The notes: generated by a model not told the origin, from the letters alone. Positions 15,949-24,945 are shown, counted from the first letter of the stretch. The stretch is 64,000 nucleotides of DNA from Physcocola sp002396385 (GCA_946535435.1 CAMNDM010000001.1:124001-188000); one strand, 5' to 3'. A program made the numbers and translations.

Positions 15949-16740
15949 TTACCCCTCCTGTTCACAATGTTCACCATTCGACAACGTGTCTTTGTCCCAT
16001 TTCAATGGATTATTTACAATATATTCGGAAATTCGGCGATATTCCATTTCATTACGGATAATATGGTCGTGGTAATTGTTCTGCCATAAAGGATTGTTTT
16101 TGTTGAATTTTTTAATCCCGTGCAATCGTGGTAGAGACGCACGGCCGTGCGTCTCTACGTTCCCGTCACCAACGTTCCCGTCACCAACGTTCCCGCCACC
16201 AACGTTCCCGTCATCAACGTTCCCGTCATCAACGTTCCCGCCACCAACGTTCCCGTCACCAACGTTCCCGTCACCAACGTTCCCGCCACCAACGTTCCCG
16301 CCATTCCTGTTTTGGGCATTAACGGCGTCAATCCAATCGTCAATACGGTTTATTGATGACGATTTAAATCCTGCCACAAACGACGAAATTGATTTTGGTT
16401 CACGTTGTGCAATACCATACGCCGATGTTTTGGCATCCTCCTTTACAGATTCCTCTTTATCTAATATCAAAATGGCGTGTATATGATTGGGCATAATTAC
16501 GTATCCGCCCAAATATAATTCTTTACGCAATTCAAATGATTTCAGAAATTCGGCATTAACAATTTCTCCAATAGGGTTTAAAATCATCTGTCCATCAACG
16601 ATTTCCCCAAATAGGTGTTTGCGGCCATATGTGACAATCGTAATGAAATAATGCCCGCTTTGGGCATAATTCCATCTCCTCAACCGGTTTGAGGAAATTC
16701 TGTATTTGTTTAGATATTTGTCCGAATCGTTTGAACCCAT
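15949..16740 (-). CDS. REP-associated tyrosine transposase (RAYT, Y1_Tnp) with internal repeats
   Basis: 263 residues from ATG 16740; an in-frame GTG at 16794 would add 18. The Y1/HUH fold is clear: RRWNYAQSGHYFITIVTYGR at the start, the HUH motif in MPNHIHAIL, and the catalytic Tyr in NEMEYRRISEYIVNNPLKW. Between HUH and Tyr the frame contains an insert of about 50 Gly-Asn-Val-Gly-Asp residues (15-bp tandem repeat) followed by V-E-T-H-G-R-A-S-L encoded by a perfect 28-bp palindrome. RAYTs act on REP palindromes by single-strand cutting; here the palindrome lies inside the gene itself. The catalytic residues survive, so the protein may still be active. It has no partner genes, sitting alone between ribF and a CPA2 antiporter. 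Confidence 0.85.
   Translation of the reverse strand: MGSNDSDKYLNKYRISSNRLRRWNYAQSGHYFITIVTYGRKHLFGEIVDGQMILNPIGEIVNAEFLKSFELRKELYLGGYVIMPNHIHAILILDKEESVKEDAKTSAYGIAQREPKSISSFVAGFKSSSINRIDDWIDAVNAQNRNGGNVGGGNVGDGNVGDGNVGGGNVDDGNVDDGNVGGGNVGDGNVGDGNVETHGRASLPRLHGIKKFNKNNPLWQNNYHDHIIRNEMEYRRISEYIVNNPLKWDKDTLSNGEHCEQEG
16131..16158. repeat. Perfect 28-bp palindrome (REP-like)
   Basis: GTAGAGACGCACGG followed immediately by its exact reverse complement, no spacer. It is read in frame by the RAYT gene. I see no second copy in this window. Its last two bases are the first two of the neighbouring 15-bp repeat. Confidence 0.95.
16157..16303. repeat. 15-bp tandem repeat, nine full copies plus a partial
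   Basis: Unit ACGTTCCCGTCACCA with two variants (CCGCCACCA and CCGTCATCA). The order is A A B, C C B, A A B, then a truncated B, so a 45-bp higher-order unit is visible. The period is a multiple of three and no unit carries a stop in any frame, so several frames stay open across it; only the minus-strand RAYT frame is real. Confidence 0.97.
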
Positions 16741-16925
16741 CCCTCTACACTTACTGTTCGTGATAGTATGAAAAAATTGATGGCTGTCAGGCACATCTCT
16801 CGGTCGTTCATTTTGTCCTTCAAAGCATTGTTGGGCAACTTATGGGCAATGGTATTTCAACATATAACGAATATCTTTTTCATAAGCGTATCTTATCTCT
16901 ATTTGTGGACATTAGAACCATCTAT

Positions 16926-19214
16926 TTAGTTCGACTCCATAATCGACACCGTGTCGGTATTCATCAGTTCCCTGATGCGGTCTTTTTCGCCGACAATCCA
17001 AATCACGTCTCCCGCCTGGAACTGGGTTCTCACATCAGGGTTCATCATCGACTCGGTATCACGTTCAATACCCACCACCAAACACTTGTTATAGTCGCGG
17101 ATGCCGCTTTCCAAGATAGTTTTGCCAACCAGCGGATTGAATTTGGATATTTCCAGCTGTTCGAGGCTGACCTCCTGGTTCAGAGGTTCCTCGCCAGGGT
17201 TCAGTTTCGACGAGAACATGCCCTCAATTTCCGCCAATTGGGTATCGGAGCCGAGCACCAACACCTTGTCGGAAGGGAAAAGCTGCTCGCGGCCTCCCGG
17301 TATGTTGATGCGGTAAGGCCCCCTGATTATAGACACCACATGAACCCCGTATTTGCGTCGGAAATCGGACTCTATCAGCGTTTTTCCGCAAACAGGGCTA
17401 TCAGGCGCCACCTCGAAACTCGACAGGTGCAGGTCGTAGGCCTGCAAACGGCTGGAGAGGCGTGCATTACGGAACACCTGACCCGCCTTCACCTGCTTGT
17501 CGGCCTCGTATTCGCGCTGGTTCAGGTTCGAGAAGAACCGGCGCTCTAACCGAATGGAGTACATTTTGAGGAAACGCGACGAGAACATGGCCATGACCAG
17601 AATGGTCGACAAGGCGAAGAGCATTCCCGTGGCGGTATTGTACGTCTTTATGAGCAGGAACACCACAAAGAAAATGGCCAACAGGAAACGCACCAGCGAA
17701 AGCGCCATAAGCGGAGCAATGTTCGTCTTGTTACTTGCCAGCAGGAACTTGTATTCGCGCGAATGGTTCTTCTTTGCAATGATGGCACGCAAGAAAGGAG
17801 CCATCAGCAGAATAGTGAGCACCGCCAATGCCGTCTTTGGCCAAAATCCCATTTTTGCCACCATCGGCAACAAATACTTGCAATAGACCAGCAGCACAAA
17901 GACAATGATGACCGAGTAAACACCCACAATACGGAAAATGGACGACAACAGGCTCTGCCACATATTCTCGTTATGTACACTAACGCCCGCATTCAGGTTG
18001 GTACGTTCCAGAAAGAGTTTCTGTTTAGGGGTCAGTTTGCGGTCGAGGAACCCATAGAACGGCATAGCCGACTTCATGATGAACGGGGTGACGAAAATGG
18101 TAATGACCGAAACCGCAACGATAACCGGATAGACATGCTTTCCCAACAGCCCCAAGTTGGTTCCCAACATGGCGATTATAAATGCGAACTCGCCCACCTG
18201 GGTCAGGCAGAAACTCGACTGGATAGACGTCTTCAGCGTCTGTCCCGACAAGAGGAATCCGCACGAGGCGAAAAATATCTGTCCGACAATCACCGTCAGC
18301 GAAATAGCGACTATCTCGAGGGTGTATTCACCCAAAACCGACAAATCGATCATCATACCCACCGACACGAAGAAAACAGCACCGAAAAGGTCCTTCATCG
18401 GTTTCACCACCTTCTCTATCCGTTCGGCCTCGACCGTTTCGGCAAAGACAGAGCCCATGACAAAGGCGCCAAGTTCGGAAGAGAAACCGACATAAGTGGC
18501 CACAATCACCATCAGGAAACAAAGCCCCAACGAAATCACCATCAGAGTCTCGTCGTTCAATATATCCCGCTTTTTCAGCACTTTCAGTAAAGACGGCAGA
18601 ATAAAGATACCGCTGAGCACCCACAGCACCATAAAGAAAGACAACTTTGCCAAGGCAAACAGCAGTTGTCCGCCCTCGAAACTCTTGCTGACCGCCGTGG
18701 TAGAAATAATCACCAGCAACAAGATGGCTATAAGGTCCTCGAAAATAAGTACACCCAACACCAGTTGGGTAAACTTCTGCGTACGCAGGCCCATATCGTC
18801 GAAAGCCTTCATAATAATGGCCGTACTCGACATGCTGATCATACCACCCAACAGCAGGCTGTTGGTCAGGGACCACCCCAGAATCAGGCCGACCAGTGTG
18901 CCCAATATAATCATTCCCGGAATGATGACAGCCGCTGCCACGAGGGCATTGCGGCCCACACTCAGCAACTTTTTAAAACTAAACTCCAAACCTAAACCGA
19001 ACATCAGGAAGATGACACCCAACTCACTCCAAGTGCCGATATTGGCCGTGTCGGCCACGTCGGGAGTCAGATGAATCTGCCGGCTAACGACAAGTCCCGC
19101 CATAATATACCCAAGTATAACAGGTTGTTTCAACCATTTGAACAAAATGGTTGTCACGCTCGCTGCGACGAGGATGAGGGCCAAATCGGAAACAATTAAA
19201 GGGAATTCTTCCAT
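16926..19214 (-). CDS. CPA2-family cation:proton antiporter with two RCK_C domains
   Basis: 762 residues. About 12 membrane segments in residues 1-390 carry the Na+/H+ exchanger signatures (QPVILGYIMAGLVVS, GLGLEFSFKKL, ISMSSTAIIMKAFDDMG, FEDLIAILLLV, SSELGAFVMG). A second hydrophobic block (about 435-560) and two TrkA-C/RCK_C domains follow (about 595-665 and 680-755). The family exchanges K+ or Na+ for H+ across the inner membrane, with RCK_C domains sensing ligands. The extra membrane block between the two parts is a Bacteroidetes subtype. Monocistronic; ATG 19214. Confidence 0.9.
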   Translation of the reverse strand: MEEFPLIVSDLALILVAASVTTILFKWLKQPVILGYIMAGLVVSRQIHLTPDVADTANIGTWSELGVIFLMFGLGLEFSFKKLLSVGRNALVAAAVIIPGMIILGTLVGLILGWSLTNSLLLGGMISMSSTAIIMKAFDDMGLRTQKFTQLVLGVLIFEDLIAILLLVIISTTAVSKSFEGGQLLFALAKLSFFMVLWVLSGIFILPSLLKVLKKRDILNDETLMVISLGLCFLMVIVATYVGFSSELGAFVMGSVFAETVEAERIEKVVKPMKDLFGAVFFVSVGMMIDLSVLGEYTLEIVAISLTVIVGQIFFASCGFLLSGQTLKTSIQSSFCLTQVGEFAFIIAMLGTNLGLLGKHVYPVIVAVSVITIFVTPFIMKSAMPFYGFLDRKLTPKQKLFLERTNLNAGVSVHNENMWQSLLSSIFRIVGVYSVIIVFVLLVYCKYLLPMVAKMGFWPKTALAVLTILLMAPFLRAIIAKKNHSREYKFLLASNKTNIAPLMALSLVRFLLAIFFVVFLLIKTYNTATGMLFALSTILVMAMFSSRFLKMYSIRLERRFFSNLNQREYEADKQVKAGQVFRNARLSSRLQAYDLHLSSFEVAPDSPVCGKTLIESDFRRKYGVHVVSIIRGPYRINIPGGREQLFPSDKVLVLGSDTQLAEIEGMFSSKLNPGEEPLNQEVSLEQLEISKFNPLVGKTILESGIRDYNKCLVVGIERDTESMMNPDVRTQFQAGDVIWIVGEKDRIRELMNTDTVSIMESN

Positions 19215-19285
19215 TAGGTTTTAATTCTAGAATTGCAATACAAATTTAATAAAAGCAAATCAAAAGCGGGCGAACATACCACTAT

Positions 19286-19325
19286 GAAAAAACGCCATTA
19301 CCAGCCAAATGGCGGTAATGGCGTT
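19286..19325 (-). terminator. Terminator of the DUF2723-deacetylase operon
   Basis: AACGCCATTACC (19291-19302) pairs perfectly with GGTAATGGCGTT (19314-19325), with an inner GCC-AAAT-GGC hairpin. On the minus strand the stem runs into T6. Confidence 0.85.
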
Positions 19326-19348
19326 AATCTTTATATGGGTAGTACAAA

Positions 19349-19966
19349 TCAGTCTACCACATCGAACCGGTATCCCTGTCCGAGGAGCCATTCAATGGCC
19401 TTAGGCAGCGCATACCGCAATCGTTCCTCACTTTTCAGCGAATCGTGGAAAACAATGACAGACCCATTCCGGGTAAAGCGTTTCACCACACCCAGCACAT
19501 ATTCACCCGACAAGCGCATATTGTAGTCACGGGTAACAACATCCCAAAAGACCACTTTGTACTTTGGCGACAAAGCCTTCCACAAGCGCTTGAGGAACTG
19601 TCCGTGTGGAGGGCGGAACAGATGAGAATGGATGTAACTGTCGGCCAACTCCACATTAGCCACATAGTCGTCCGTCTTCATTCGGAATCCCCGCACATGG
19701 TTGAACGTATGGTTCCCTATACAGTGTCCGGCAGAAACCACCTGCTGGAACACATCGGGGTGTTTACGCACATTGTCGCCCACCATAAAGAAGGTCGCCT
19801 TAATCTGGTAGCGGGCCAGCACATCGAGGACCCACGGGGTAACCTCCGGGATGGGTCCATCGTCAAAAGTGAGATACACCGTTTTTTGCGACTGCGGCCG
19901 GTACCAAAAACCATAAGGGAAGAACCTACGGAAGAAGCGCGGAGGGTGTTCTATAAAAGAAAGCAT
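19349..19966 (-). CDS. Polysaccharide deacetylase (NodB) family protein
   Basis: 205 residues. TVYLTFDDGPIP holds the catalytic Asp and metal-binding Asp of carbohydrate esterase family 4, IGNHTFNHV the two metal-binding His, RPPHGQF motif 3, and VIVFHDS the late catalytic His. There is no cleavable signal peptide, only a short aromatic N-terminus. Substrate could be peptidoglycan or another N-acetylated glycan; sequence does not say. It starts five bases after the DUF2723 stop, so the two are one operon. Confidence 0.9.
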   Translation of the reverse strand: MLSFIEHPPRFFRRFFPYGFWYRPQSQKTVYLTFDDGPIPEVTPWVLDVLARYQIKATFFMVGDNVRKHPDVFQQVVSAGHCIGNHTFNHVRGFRMKTDDYVANVELADSYIHSHLFRPPHGQFLKRLWKALSPKYKVVFWDVVTRDYNMRLSGEYVLGVVKRFTRNGSVIVFHDSLKSEERLRYALPKAIEWLLGQGYRFDVVD

Positions 19967-19971
19967 GAATA

Positions 19972-22900
19972 CTACTCGTCTTCGTCAACTGGCTCCGCCT
20001 CAGGAGACGAGGTATTGACCAAATACTGGTAAGCGGGTTCCGAAGCCTTGAGCGCGGTTTCACACTTGGCAGCCAGTTCATTACGTCCGTATTGTTTCAC
20101 AATAGAACCCATGGTCAGCAACACCCTGCGCTGTTTGGAGAATTCGACATTAGCCGTACGCATCTTTTCAGGCTTCAAAGAAGACAACCAGTTGACATAC
20201 TGGCTAGCGTTGTTAATCAACTCTGCCGCATACTTGTCTGCAGTCTGTGTCTGGTTCATCCGGTAATAGAGGTCGACCAGTCCGAGGTCATACTCGCTAA
20301 GCGGAATAGTCGCCGAAGGCAGTTTGTCCAATGCATAGTCGAGTACCTTCTTGGCACTGTCGCGTTTTCCTTCCTCATAAAGGTCGCTGGCCAGCATCAC
20401 AAACATATTGCGGAAAGTAGAGCACATGCGCAAGTTGTTCTCTTCGAGGTAGACATTAGGGTCGCTTGCATTACCGAACTCAAACTTGTTCATCATGTTG
20501 TTGTACATGACGTCGGTCGCACAACGTCCGCCACAACGGTAAGGCATAACCCTGTAAGCCATACCTTCAAGACGGAAGTAAGGCTGCAGGCCCAACTTGC
20601 TCTCACTACCCACGGTTACGGCATAATATACCGGACGTTTCCAGTGGTTGTTGGCCAACATATCGAGAATGAAGATTTCCTGTTTGCCCAAATAACGCTT
20701 GCCCGACAAGTCGATGTTGATGCGGTAGGTCTTCAGGCCAAGCAGTTTCTGAAGTTCAGCGTTTTTCTCGGCATTGCTGAGTTTGTCGTTCTTCAAAATG
20801 GCGGTCTGCATATCGTACCGGAACATATTCAGTTCTTGGTGGATTTTAGCAGGATCGGCACCAGCATTGTTAACGGCCTCAGCAGAGTCAACCTCCAGGA
20901 AGAGGTGGGTACAAGGAACAACAGCGGCATCGTCGCCCGACATGCCCACACGCTGTTTGATTTTCGCTTGCGACTCACTGCTGGTAAGCAACGAAATGGC
21001 ATCTTTCACACTGATGGCCTGTCCCTGGAACAGGTCGACCACATAAGCCACATCGAGTTTACCCATCGAATAGTCAGCTTCTTTCAGCGACAAGTCGAAG
21101 CCCTTCGAATCGTAAGCGTCGCGTGTCATTTGGGCAACGTACCATGCCATCTGCAAGTAGCTGAGGTTAGCCACACGCTTGTTCTGGTATTGGGCTTTCA
21201 AAGAGTCGCCTTTGCAATCGCCCTCCACTTCCTGGTTATACCATAGAGGGAAGGTATCGTTATCGCCGTTGGTGAAGATGATGGAGTTAGGCGCCAGCGA
21301 GCGTAAATAGTCGCCACCGAAATCACGACAAGTGTAACGGTTCGAGCGGTCGTGGTCGTCCCAGTTCTGCTGTGCCATCAGCACAGGTACACCCAAGCAC
21401 ACAACCGAAGCCAGTGCGGCGGCCAATTTCGGATCCAACCATTTTTTCACAAGGTCGTACACAAACAACACACCTAAGCCAATCCAAATAGTGAAGGCAT
21501 AGAACGAGCCGGCATAGGCATAGTCACGCTCACGTGGCTGGTAAGGGGTTTGGTTCAAATAAACCACAATTGCCAGACCCGTCAGCACGAACAAAATGCA
21601 CACTTGCCAGAACGTCTGCATACCAACTTTATTGTTTTTGTCATCGCGTCCGAACTGGTACAAGATGCCAAGGATACCCAAAATAAGCGGCAGGAAGTAA
21701 TAGCAGTTGTGCCCCTTGTTGTTTTTCAACTGGTCGGGAGTCAGGTCAGCATCGCCACCCACCAGCAGATTGTCAACAAACGGAATACCGCTGCACCAGT
21801 TGCCGTGCACAATTTCGCCATGACCCTGAATATCGTTTTGTCGGCCTACAAAGTTCCACATAAAGTAACGCCAATACATAAAGCCGACCTGGTAAGTCAG
21901 GAAGAACTTGATGTTGTTGAGCTGGGTCGGAACCTGAGCGGTCTGCATCTGCCCCATGTTTTGGTAGGCAATGGTTTTTCCGTTACCCACAGAGCCCCAC
22001 TCCTTGTACGCGTTGACGTGCGAGCCTTGGCGGCTGTACATACGAGGGAACAACATATTGAATTCAGGACAATACTTGTAATCCTTCTTATGGTCGTACA
22101 GTACATAGTGGTCTTCTTCACTATCGTTCGTTTTGATGGCCTTCGCATACAAAGCTTCGCCTTCGTCGATATCGACAGTCCACTGCCCGTTTCCGTTATT
22201 TACACGGCGATATTCGGCCGCATAAGACTCACCATAGAACAGCGGGCGGTCGCCATACTGTTCACGGTTCAGATAACTCTTCAACGAGAACACATCGTCG
22301 GGCGAGTTCTCGTCCATTGTCGGATTAGCGGCAGAACGGATAACCAGAGGGGCATAGGTAGAATAGCCCATCAGCACCATCGCACAACAAACAAGTACGG
22401 TGTTGAGCATTGGAAGCTGCACTTTCTCGCCATGATTGAGAAGGACATAAACAAGGCCGCCCACCAACAAGAGGGCCAAGAAGATATGTTTGAAGGTACC
22501 CGAGCCAAAGAATGGTATACCCAACAGTACGATGGTGCCAACAAAAACGCCCAAGACTTTGTAATGCTGGTTGCTTCCACGTTCAACCGAGTCATTGACC
22601 AGGCTATTGTTCTCGCCAGTAAGTACGATACCCCATACCAGCAAGCCGATCAGAATCAGCGCATAAACAACCACACCCGTATTGTATGGCAGTCCTATGC
22701 CGTTGACAAACGCCAACTCGAACCAGCCAGCCACCTGGGCGAAGCCAGGAATGAGTCCGTAAAGGATGGCTACCAAGATGAAACAAGATACCACCAGCGC
22801 AACAATAGTGCCCTGAGTAGTCGGATTCTCGGTCTTGCGGTAATAGTAAACCAATACCAGAACCGGAATAGAAAGCAGGTTCAACAAGTGCACACCGATA

Positions 22901-23475
22901 GACAAACCCATCAGGTAGGCAATGAGCACCAACCAACGGTTTGCATAAGGTTCGTCGGCACAGTCTTCCCACTTCAACATACACCAGTAAACCACAGCGG
23001 TAAACAGCGAAGACGAGGCGTAAACCTCACCTTCCACCGCCGAGAACCAGAAAGTGTCGGAGAAAGTATAAGCCAAAGCACCCACCACACCGGCGCCAAG
23101 AATGCCAATCGTCTTACCCAACGATATTTCGCCATTGCTTTTGAACACTTCGTTTGGCACCTCAATACGGCGGGCAATATGGGTAATTGTCCAGAACAAG
23201 AACAAGATAGTAAAACCACTACACAAGGCAGAGAATGCGTTCACCATCATGGCCACTTGCGAAGGATCGGAAGCAAACAAAGAACAAATGCGACCCAGCA
23301 TCATAAAGAACGGAGCACCAGGCGGGTGACCTATCTCCATCTTGTAAGAAGTGGCAATGAACTCGCCACAGTCCCAGAAACTGGCTGTTGGCTCAATCGT
23401 CATTAAGTACACTGCGCAAGCGATGGCACAAACCACCCATCCGACAGCGTTGTTTAACTGTTTAAAACGTTTCAT
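19972..23475 (-). CDS. DUF2723 integral membrane glycosyltransferase (O-mannosyltransferase-like)
   Basis: 1167 residues. The N-terminal half has about ten or more membrane segments, with TIEPTASFWDCGEFIATSYK and HPPGAPFFMMLGR at the start; the acidic residues in that first loop are the expected catalytic site of GT-C fold enzymes. A long periplasmic region follows with Y-rich YREYGDRP-type motifs, and the C-terminal ~250 residues are helical and TPR-like. DUF2723 proteins are relatives of TMEM260, an O-mannosyltransferase, and are a plausible first enzyme of the general protein O-glycosylation of Bacteroidetes; that role here is inference. It is followed in the same operon by a NodB deacetylase. 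Confidence 0.85.
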   Translation of the reverse strand: MKRFKQLNNAVGWVVCAIACAVYLMTIEPTASFWDCGEFIATSYKMEIGHPPGAPFFMMLGRICSLFASDPSQVAMMVNAFSALCSGFTILFLFWTITHIARRIEVPNEVFKSNGEISLGKTIGILGAGVVGALAYTFSDTFWFSAVEGEVYASSSLFTAVVYWCMLKWEDCADEPYANRWLVLIAYLMGLSIGVHLLNLLSIPVLVLVYYYRKTENPTTQGTIVALVVSCFILVAILYGLIPGFAQVAGWFELAFVNGIGLPYNTGVVVYALILIGLLVWGIVLTGENNSLVNDSVERGSNQHYKVLGVFVGTIVLLGIPFFGSGTFKHIFLALLLVGGLVYVLLNHGEKVQLPMLNTVLVCCAMVLMGYSTYAPLVIRSAANPTMDENSPDDVFSLKSYLNREQYGDRPLFYGESYAAEYRRVNNGNGQWTVDIDEGEALYAKAIKTNDSEEDHYVLYDHKKDYKYCPEFNMLFPRMYSRQGSHVNAYKEWGSVGNGKTIAYQNMGQMQTAQVPTQLNNIKFFLTYQVGFMYWRYFMWNFVGRQNDIQGHGEIVHGNWCSGIPFVDNLLVGGDADLTPDQLKNNKGHNCYYFLPLILGILGILYQFGRDDKNNKVGMQTFWQVCILFVLTGLAIVVYLNQTPYQPRERDYAYAGSFYAFTIWIGLGVLFVYDLVKKWLDPKLAAALASVVCLGVPVLMAQQNWDDHDRSNRYTCRDFGGDYLRSLAPNSIIFTNGDNDTFPLWYNQEVEGDCKGDSLKAQYQNKRVANLSYLQMAWYVAQMTRDAYDSKGFDLSLKEADYSMGKLDVAYVVDLFQGQAISVKDAISLLTSSESQAKIKQRVGMSGDDAAVVPCTHLFLEVDSAEAVNNAGADPAKIHQELNMFRYDMQTAILKNDKLSNAEKNAELQKLLGLKTYRINIDLSGKRYLGKQEIFILDMLANNHWKRPVYYAVTVGSESKLGLQPYFRLEGMAYRVMPYRCGGRCATDVMYNNMMNKFEFGNASDPNVYLEENNLRMCSTFRNMFVMLASDLYEEGKRDSAKKVLDYALDKLPSATIPLSEYDLGLVDLYYRMNQTQTADKYAAELINNASQYVNWLSSLKPEKMRTANVEFSKQRRVLLTMGSIVKQYGRNELAAKCETALKASEPAYQYLVNTSSPEAEPVDEDE

Positions 23476-23532
23476 TATATATTTAAGAATTCTTTTATAT
23501 TCTCATCCAATCGCCATTTCGGCAATAATATG

Positions 23533-23540
23533 CAAAGTTA
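23533..23540 (-). promoter_or_regulatory. -7 box TAACTTTG for the DUF2723 operon
   Basis: Exact TAnnTTTG on the minus strand 58 bases before ATG 23475; no clear -33 TTTG. Confidence 0.55.
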
Positions 23541-23763
23541 CTCAAAATTGTGAGTTAAACGCCATTCAATTTGAAAATATATGCAACGCAAGCACGGCGC
23601 TTCCTTTATTTAGTCTTTTTCTCTCTGCGTTTACCGCCTCAACACATGCTCATTTTCTATTTTTATGGCATTGTCAAATATGTTTTCCTTAGTCAGATAA
23701 TCTGTAAACAGCTAGCTACTATTTATTTCCGCCTATTAGCATATCGTCAAAAAAATTATTTCG

Positions 23764-23771
23764 TATTTTTG
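23764..23771 (+). promoter_or_regulatory. -7 box TATTTTTG abutting the 44-bp palindrome
   Basis: Exact TAnnTTTG. The expected start of transcription (about 23778) falls at the very beginning of the palindrome, so a transcript would start as a hairpin. The rest of the stretch 23476-23826 is AT-rich with no reading frame I trust. Confidence 0.5.
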
Positions 23772-23775
23772 TAGC

Positions 23776-23819
23776 GAAACGGCTGTTTCCGAAACCGCGG
23801 TTTCGGAAACAGCCGTTTC
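23776..23819. repeat. Perfect 44-bp palindrome
   Basis: All 22 pairs match around the central CCGCGG. It is built of three smaller inverted repeats in a row: GAAAC-ggct-GTTTC, CGAAACcgcgGTTTCG and GAAAC-agcc-GTTTC, so it could also fold as a three-hairpin cruciform or RNA. It lies between a -7 box and the first codon (23827) of a truncated ATPase gene. Confidence 0.97.
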
Positions 23820-23826
23820 TGAGTAA

Positions 23827-24425
23827 ATGATACTGGACGTTGTATGCAAACGCGATTCTATCTTCATTAACGAGGGTAAGAACACACTTATTGAGGAATT
23901 TGGGAAAGATTACGGTATGTATTTTTCATTATGTCTGCTATTGCGTCCGGATATACTAAACGTTCGGAGATTGAAGATTTAGTAGGAAAGGAACTTGGTG
24001 GTTACCTAACTAAACTTGAAGACGACTATAATCTAATTAAGAAAAGACAACCCCTATTCGAGAAGTCAAAATCGACCAATGTTCGCTATAAATTGGCCGA
24101 TAACTTTTTCATTTTCTGGTTTCGATTCATTTTTAAGTACAACTACATTATTGAAATTGGTGCGTACGATAAGTTGAAAGCCATTATTGAAAGAGATTAT
24201 GCCATGTTTAGCGGGCTTGCTCTTGAACGTTACTTTGTTGATTTGTTTATTGAGAGTGGCAATTATACGAGAATTGACAGTTGGTGGGACCGAAAAGGCG
24301 AAAACGAGATTGACATCATCGCTGAAAACGAACTGGAACAATCGGCAGTATTCTTTGAAGTGAAACGTCAGCAACGCCGCATTGAATTGAATAAATTAGA
24401 AACTAAAAAGAATACGTTTTTATAA
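23827..24425 (+). pseudogene. Remnant of a DUF234-type AAA ATPase, truncated and frameshifted
   Basis: The frame from ATG 23827 reads MILDVVCKRDSIFI...EEFGKDYGMYFS, then the homology continues one frame over from ATG 23931 (SAIASGYTKRSEIED, LGGYLTKLEDDYNL, FWFRFIFKYNY, WWDRKGENEIDIIA, FFEVKRQ). One base appears lost near 23920-23932. This is the C-terminal half of the Bacteroidetes COG1672-type ATPases with the nuclease-like DUF234 domain, including its D-x(n)-EVK motif. The whole P-loop ATPase domain is missing and the C-terminus also ends early. The 164-residue frame 23931-24425 could still be translated, but it cannot be a working ATPase. Confidence 0.75.
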
Positions 24426-24489
24426 CAAGAACAGAAAAAAAGAAACAATCAACCTCTTTCAGTCTACATCATTGACCACACGATGCTTT

Positions 24490-24945
24490 TTATTTCATAT
24501 TTTCTTTTCTGATCATTGCTCTTTTATAATAGTATTCTAACTCAGAGTAGTATTCTTTATCTCTGTTTAAAATAGAGTTGACGCTATCTTTTAGTTCTGC
24601 AGAGTTATAGAAGTCCAAACATTTCATTAGCAATAATGGATTATCATATTTACTGGCATAGTACTTATTAGAGTACTTTCTTGCTAAACTATCTAACATT
24701 ATAGAATTCTCCAAGCCTATATTTACTACTTCAAAATAGCCTGCTGTACTTCCATCTTTGGAAACCAATTCCTTTATGATTGTGGAATCTTTGCTATTAG
24801 AGCGGTAAAGGCATCTACAGAATGCGAAATCTTTGTAACCGCTTTCTATATAATCTCTCACTATAGTCAAGGTATCTTGGGAGAAAACATCTACATTAAA
24901 ACATAGAAGGACGATAAGTGCAAGGAAGGACTTTATTGTTTTCAT
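24490..24945 (-). CDS. Secreted Tai4-like T6SS amidase immunity protein
   Basis: 151 residues with a signal peptide (residues 1-22, ending V-F-S-Q), so periplasmic. Segments DYIESGYKDFAFCRCLY, DGSTAGYFEV, and LLMKCLDFYNSAELKD match my memory of the Tai4 family, which blocks Tae4 peptidoglycan amidases; two cysteines (in FCRCL) could form a disulfide. No Tae4 effector or T6SS gene is visible, so it would be an orphan immunity gene. The family call rests on motif memory only. It lies 149 nt upstream of, and in the same orientation as, the Sel1 lipoprotein gene. Confidence 0.55.
   Translation of the reverse strand: MKTIKSFLALIVLLCFNVDVFSQDTLTIVRDYIESGYKDFAFCRCLYRSNSKDSTIIKELVSKDGSTAGYFEVVNIGLENSIMLDSLARKYSNKYYASKYDNPLLLMKCLDFYNSAELKDSVNSILNRDKEYYSELEYYYKRAMIRKENMK

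Noticed and set aside
16131..16303. CRISPR array
   Set aside because: The 15-bp units are directly adjacent with no unique spacers, and no cas gene is near; this is an in-frame tandem repeat.
16076..16486. Plus-strand reading frames of 62-136 codons over the RAYT gene, rich in Pro/Ser/Thr
   Set aside because: The 15-bp repeat has no stops and a period divisible by three, so several frames stay open by construction. The minus-strand frame alone encodes the HUH and Tyr motifs.
17763..18590. 275-codon plus-strand frame opposite the CPA2 antiporter
   Set aside because: His/Gln/Arg-rich shadow of a membrane-protein gene.
20092..21246. 384-codon plus-strand frame opposite DUF2723
   Set aside because: Antisense shadow of the same gene, no recognisable domain.
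21550..23406. Long plus-strand frame of 618 codons opposite DUF2723
   Set aside because: Its composition (His, Gln, Arg-rich, no domain) is typical of an antisense shadow, whereas the minus-strand frame is a full DUF2723 protein.
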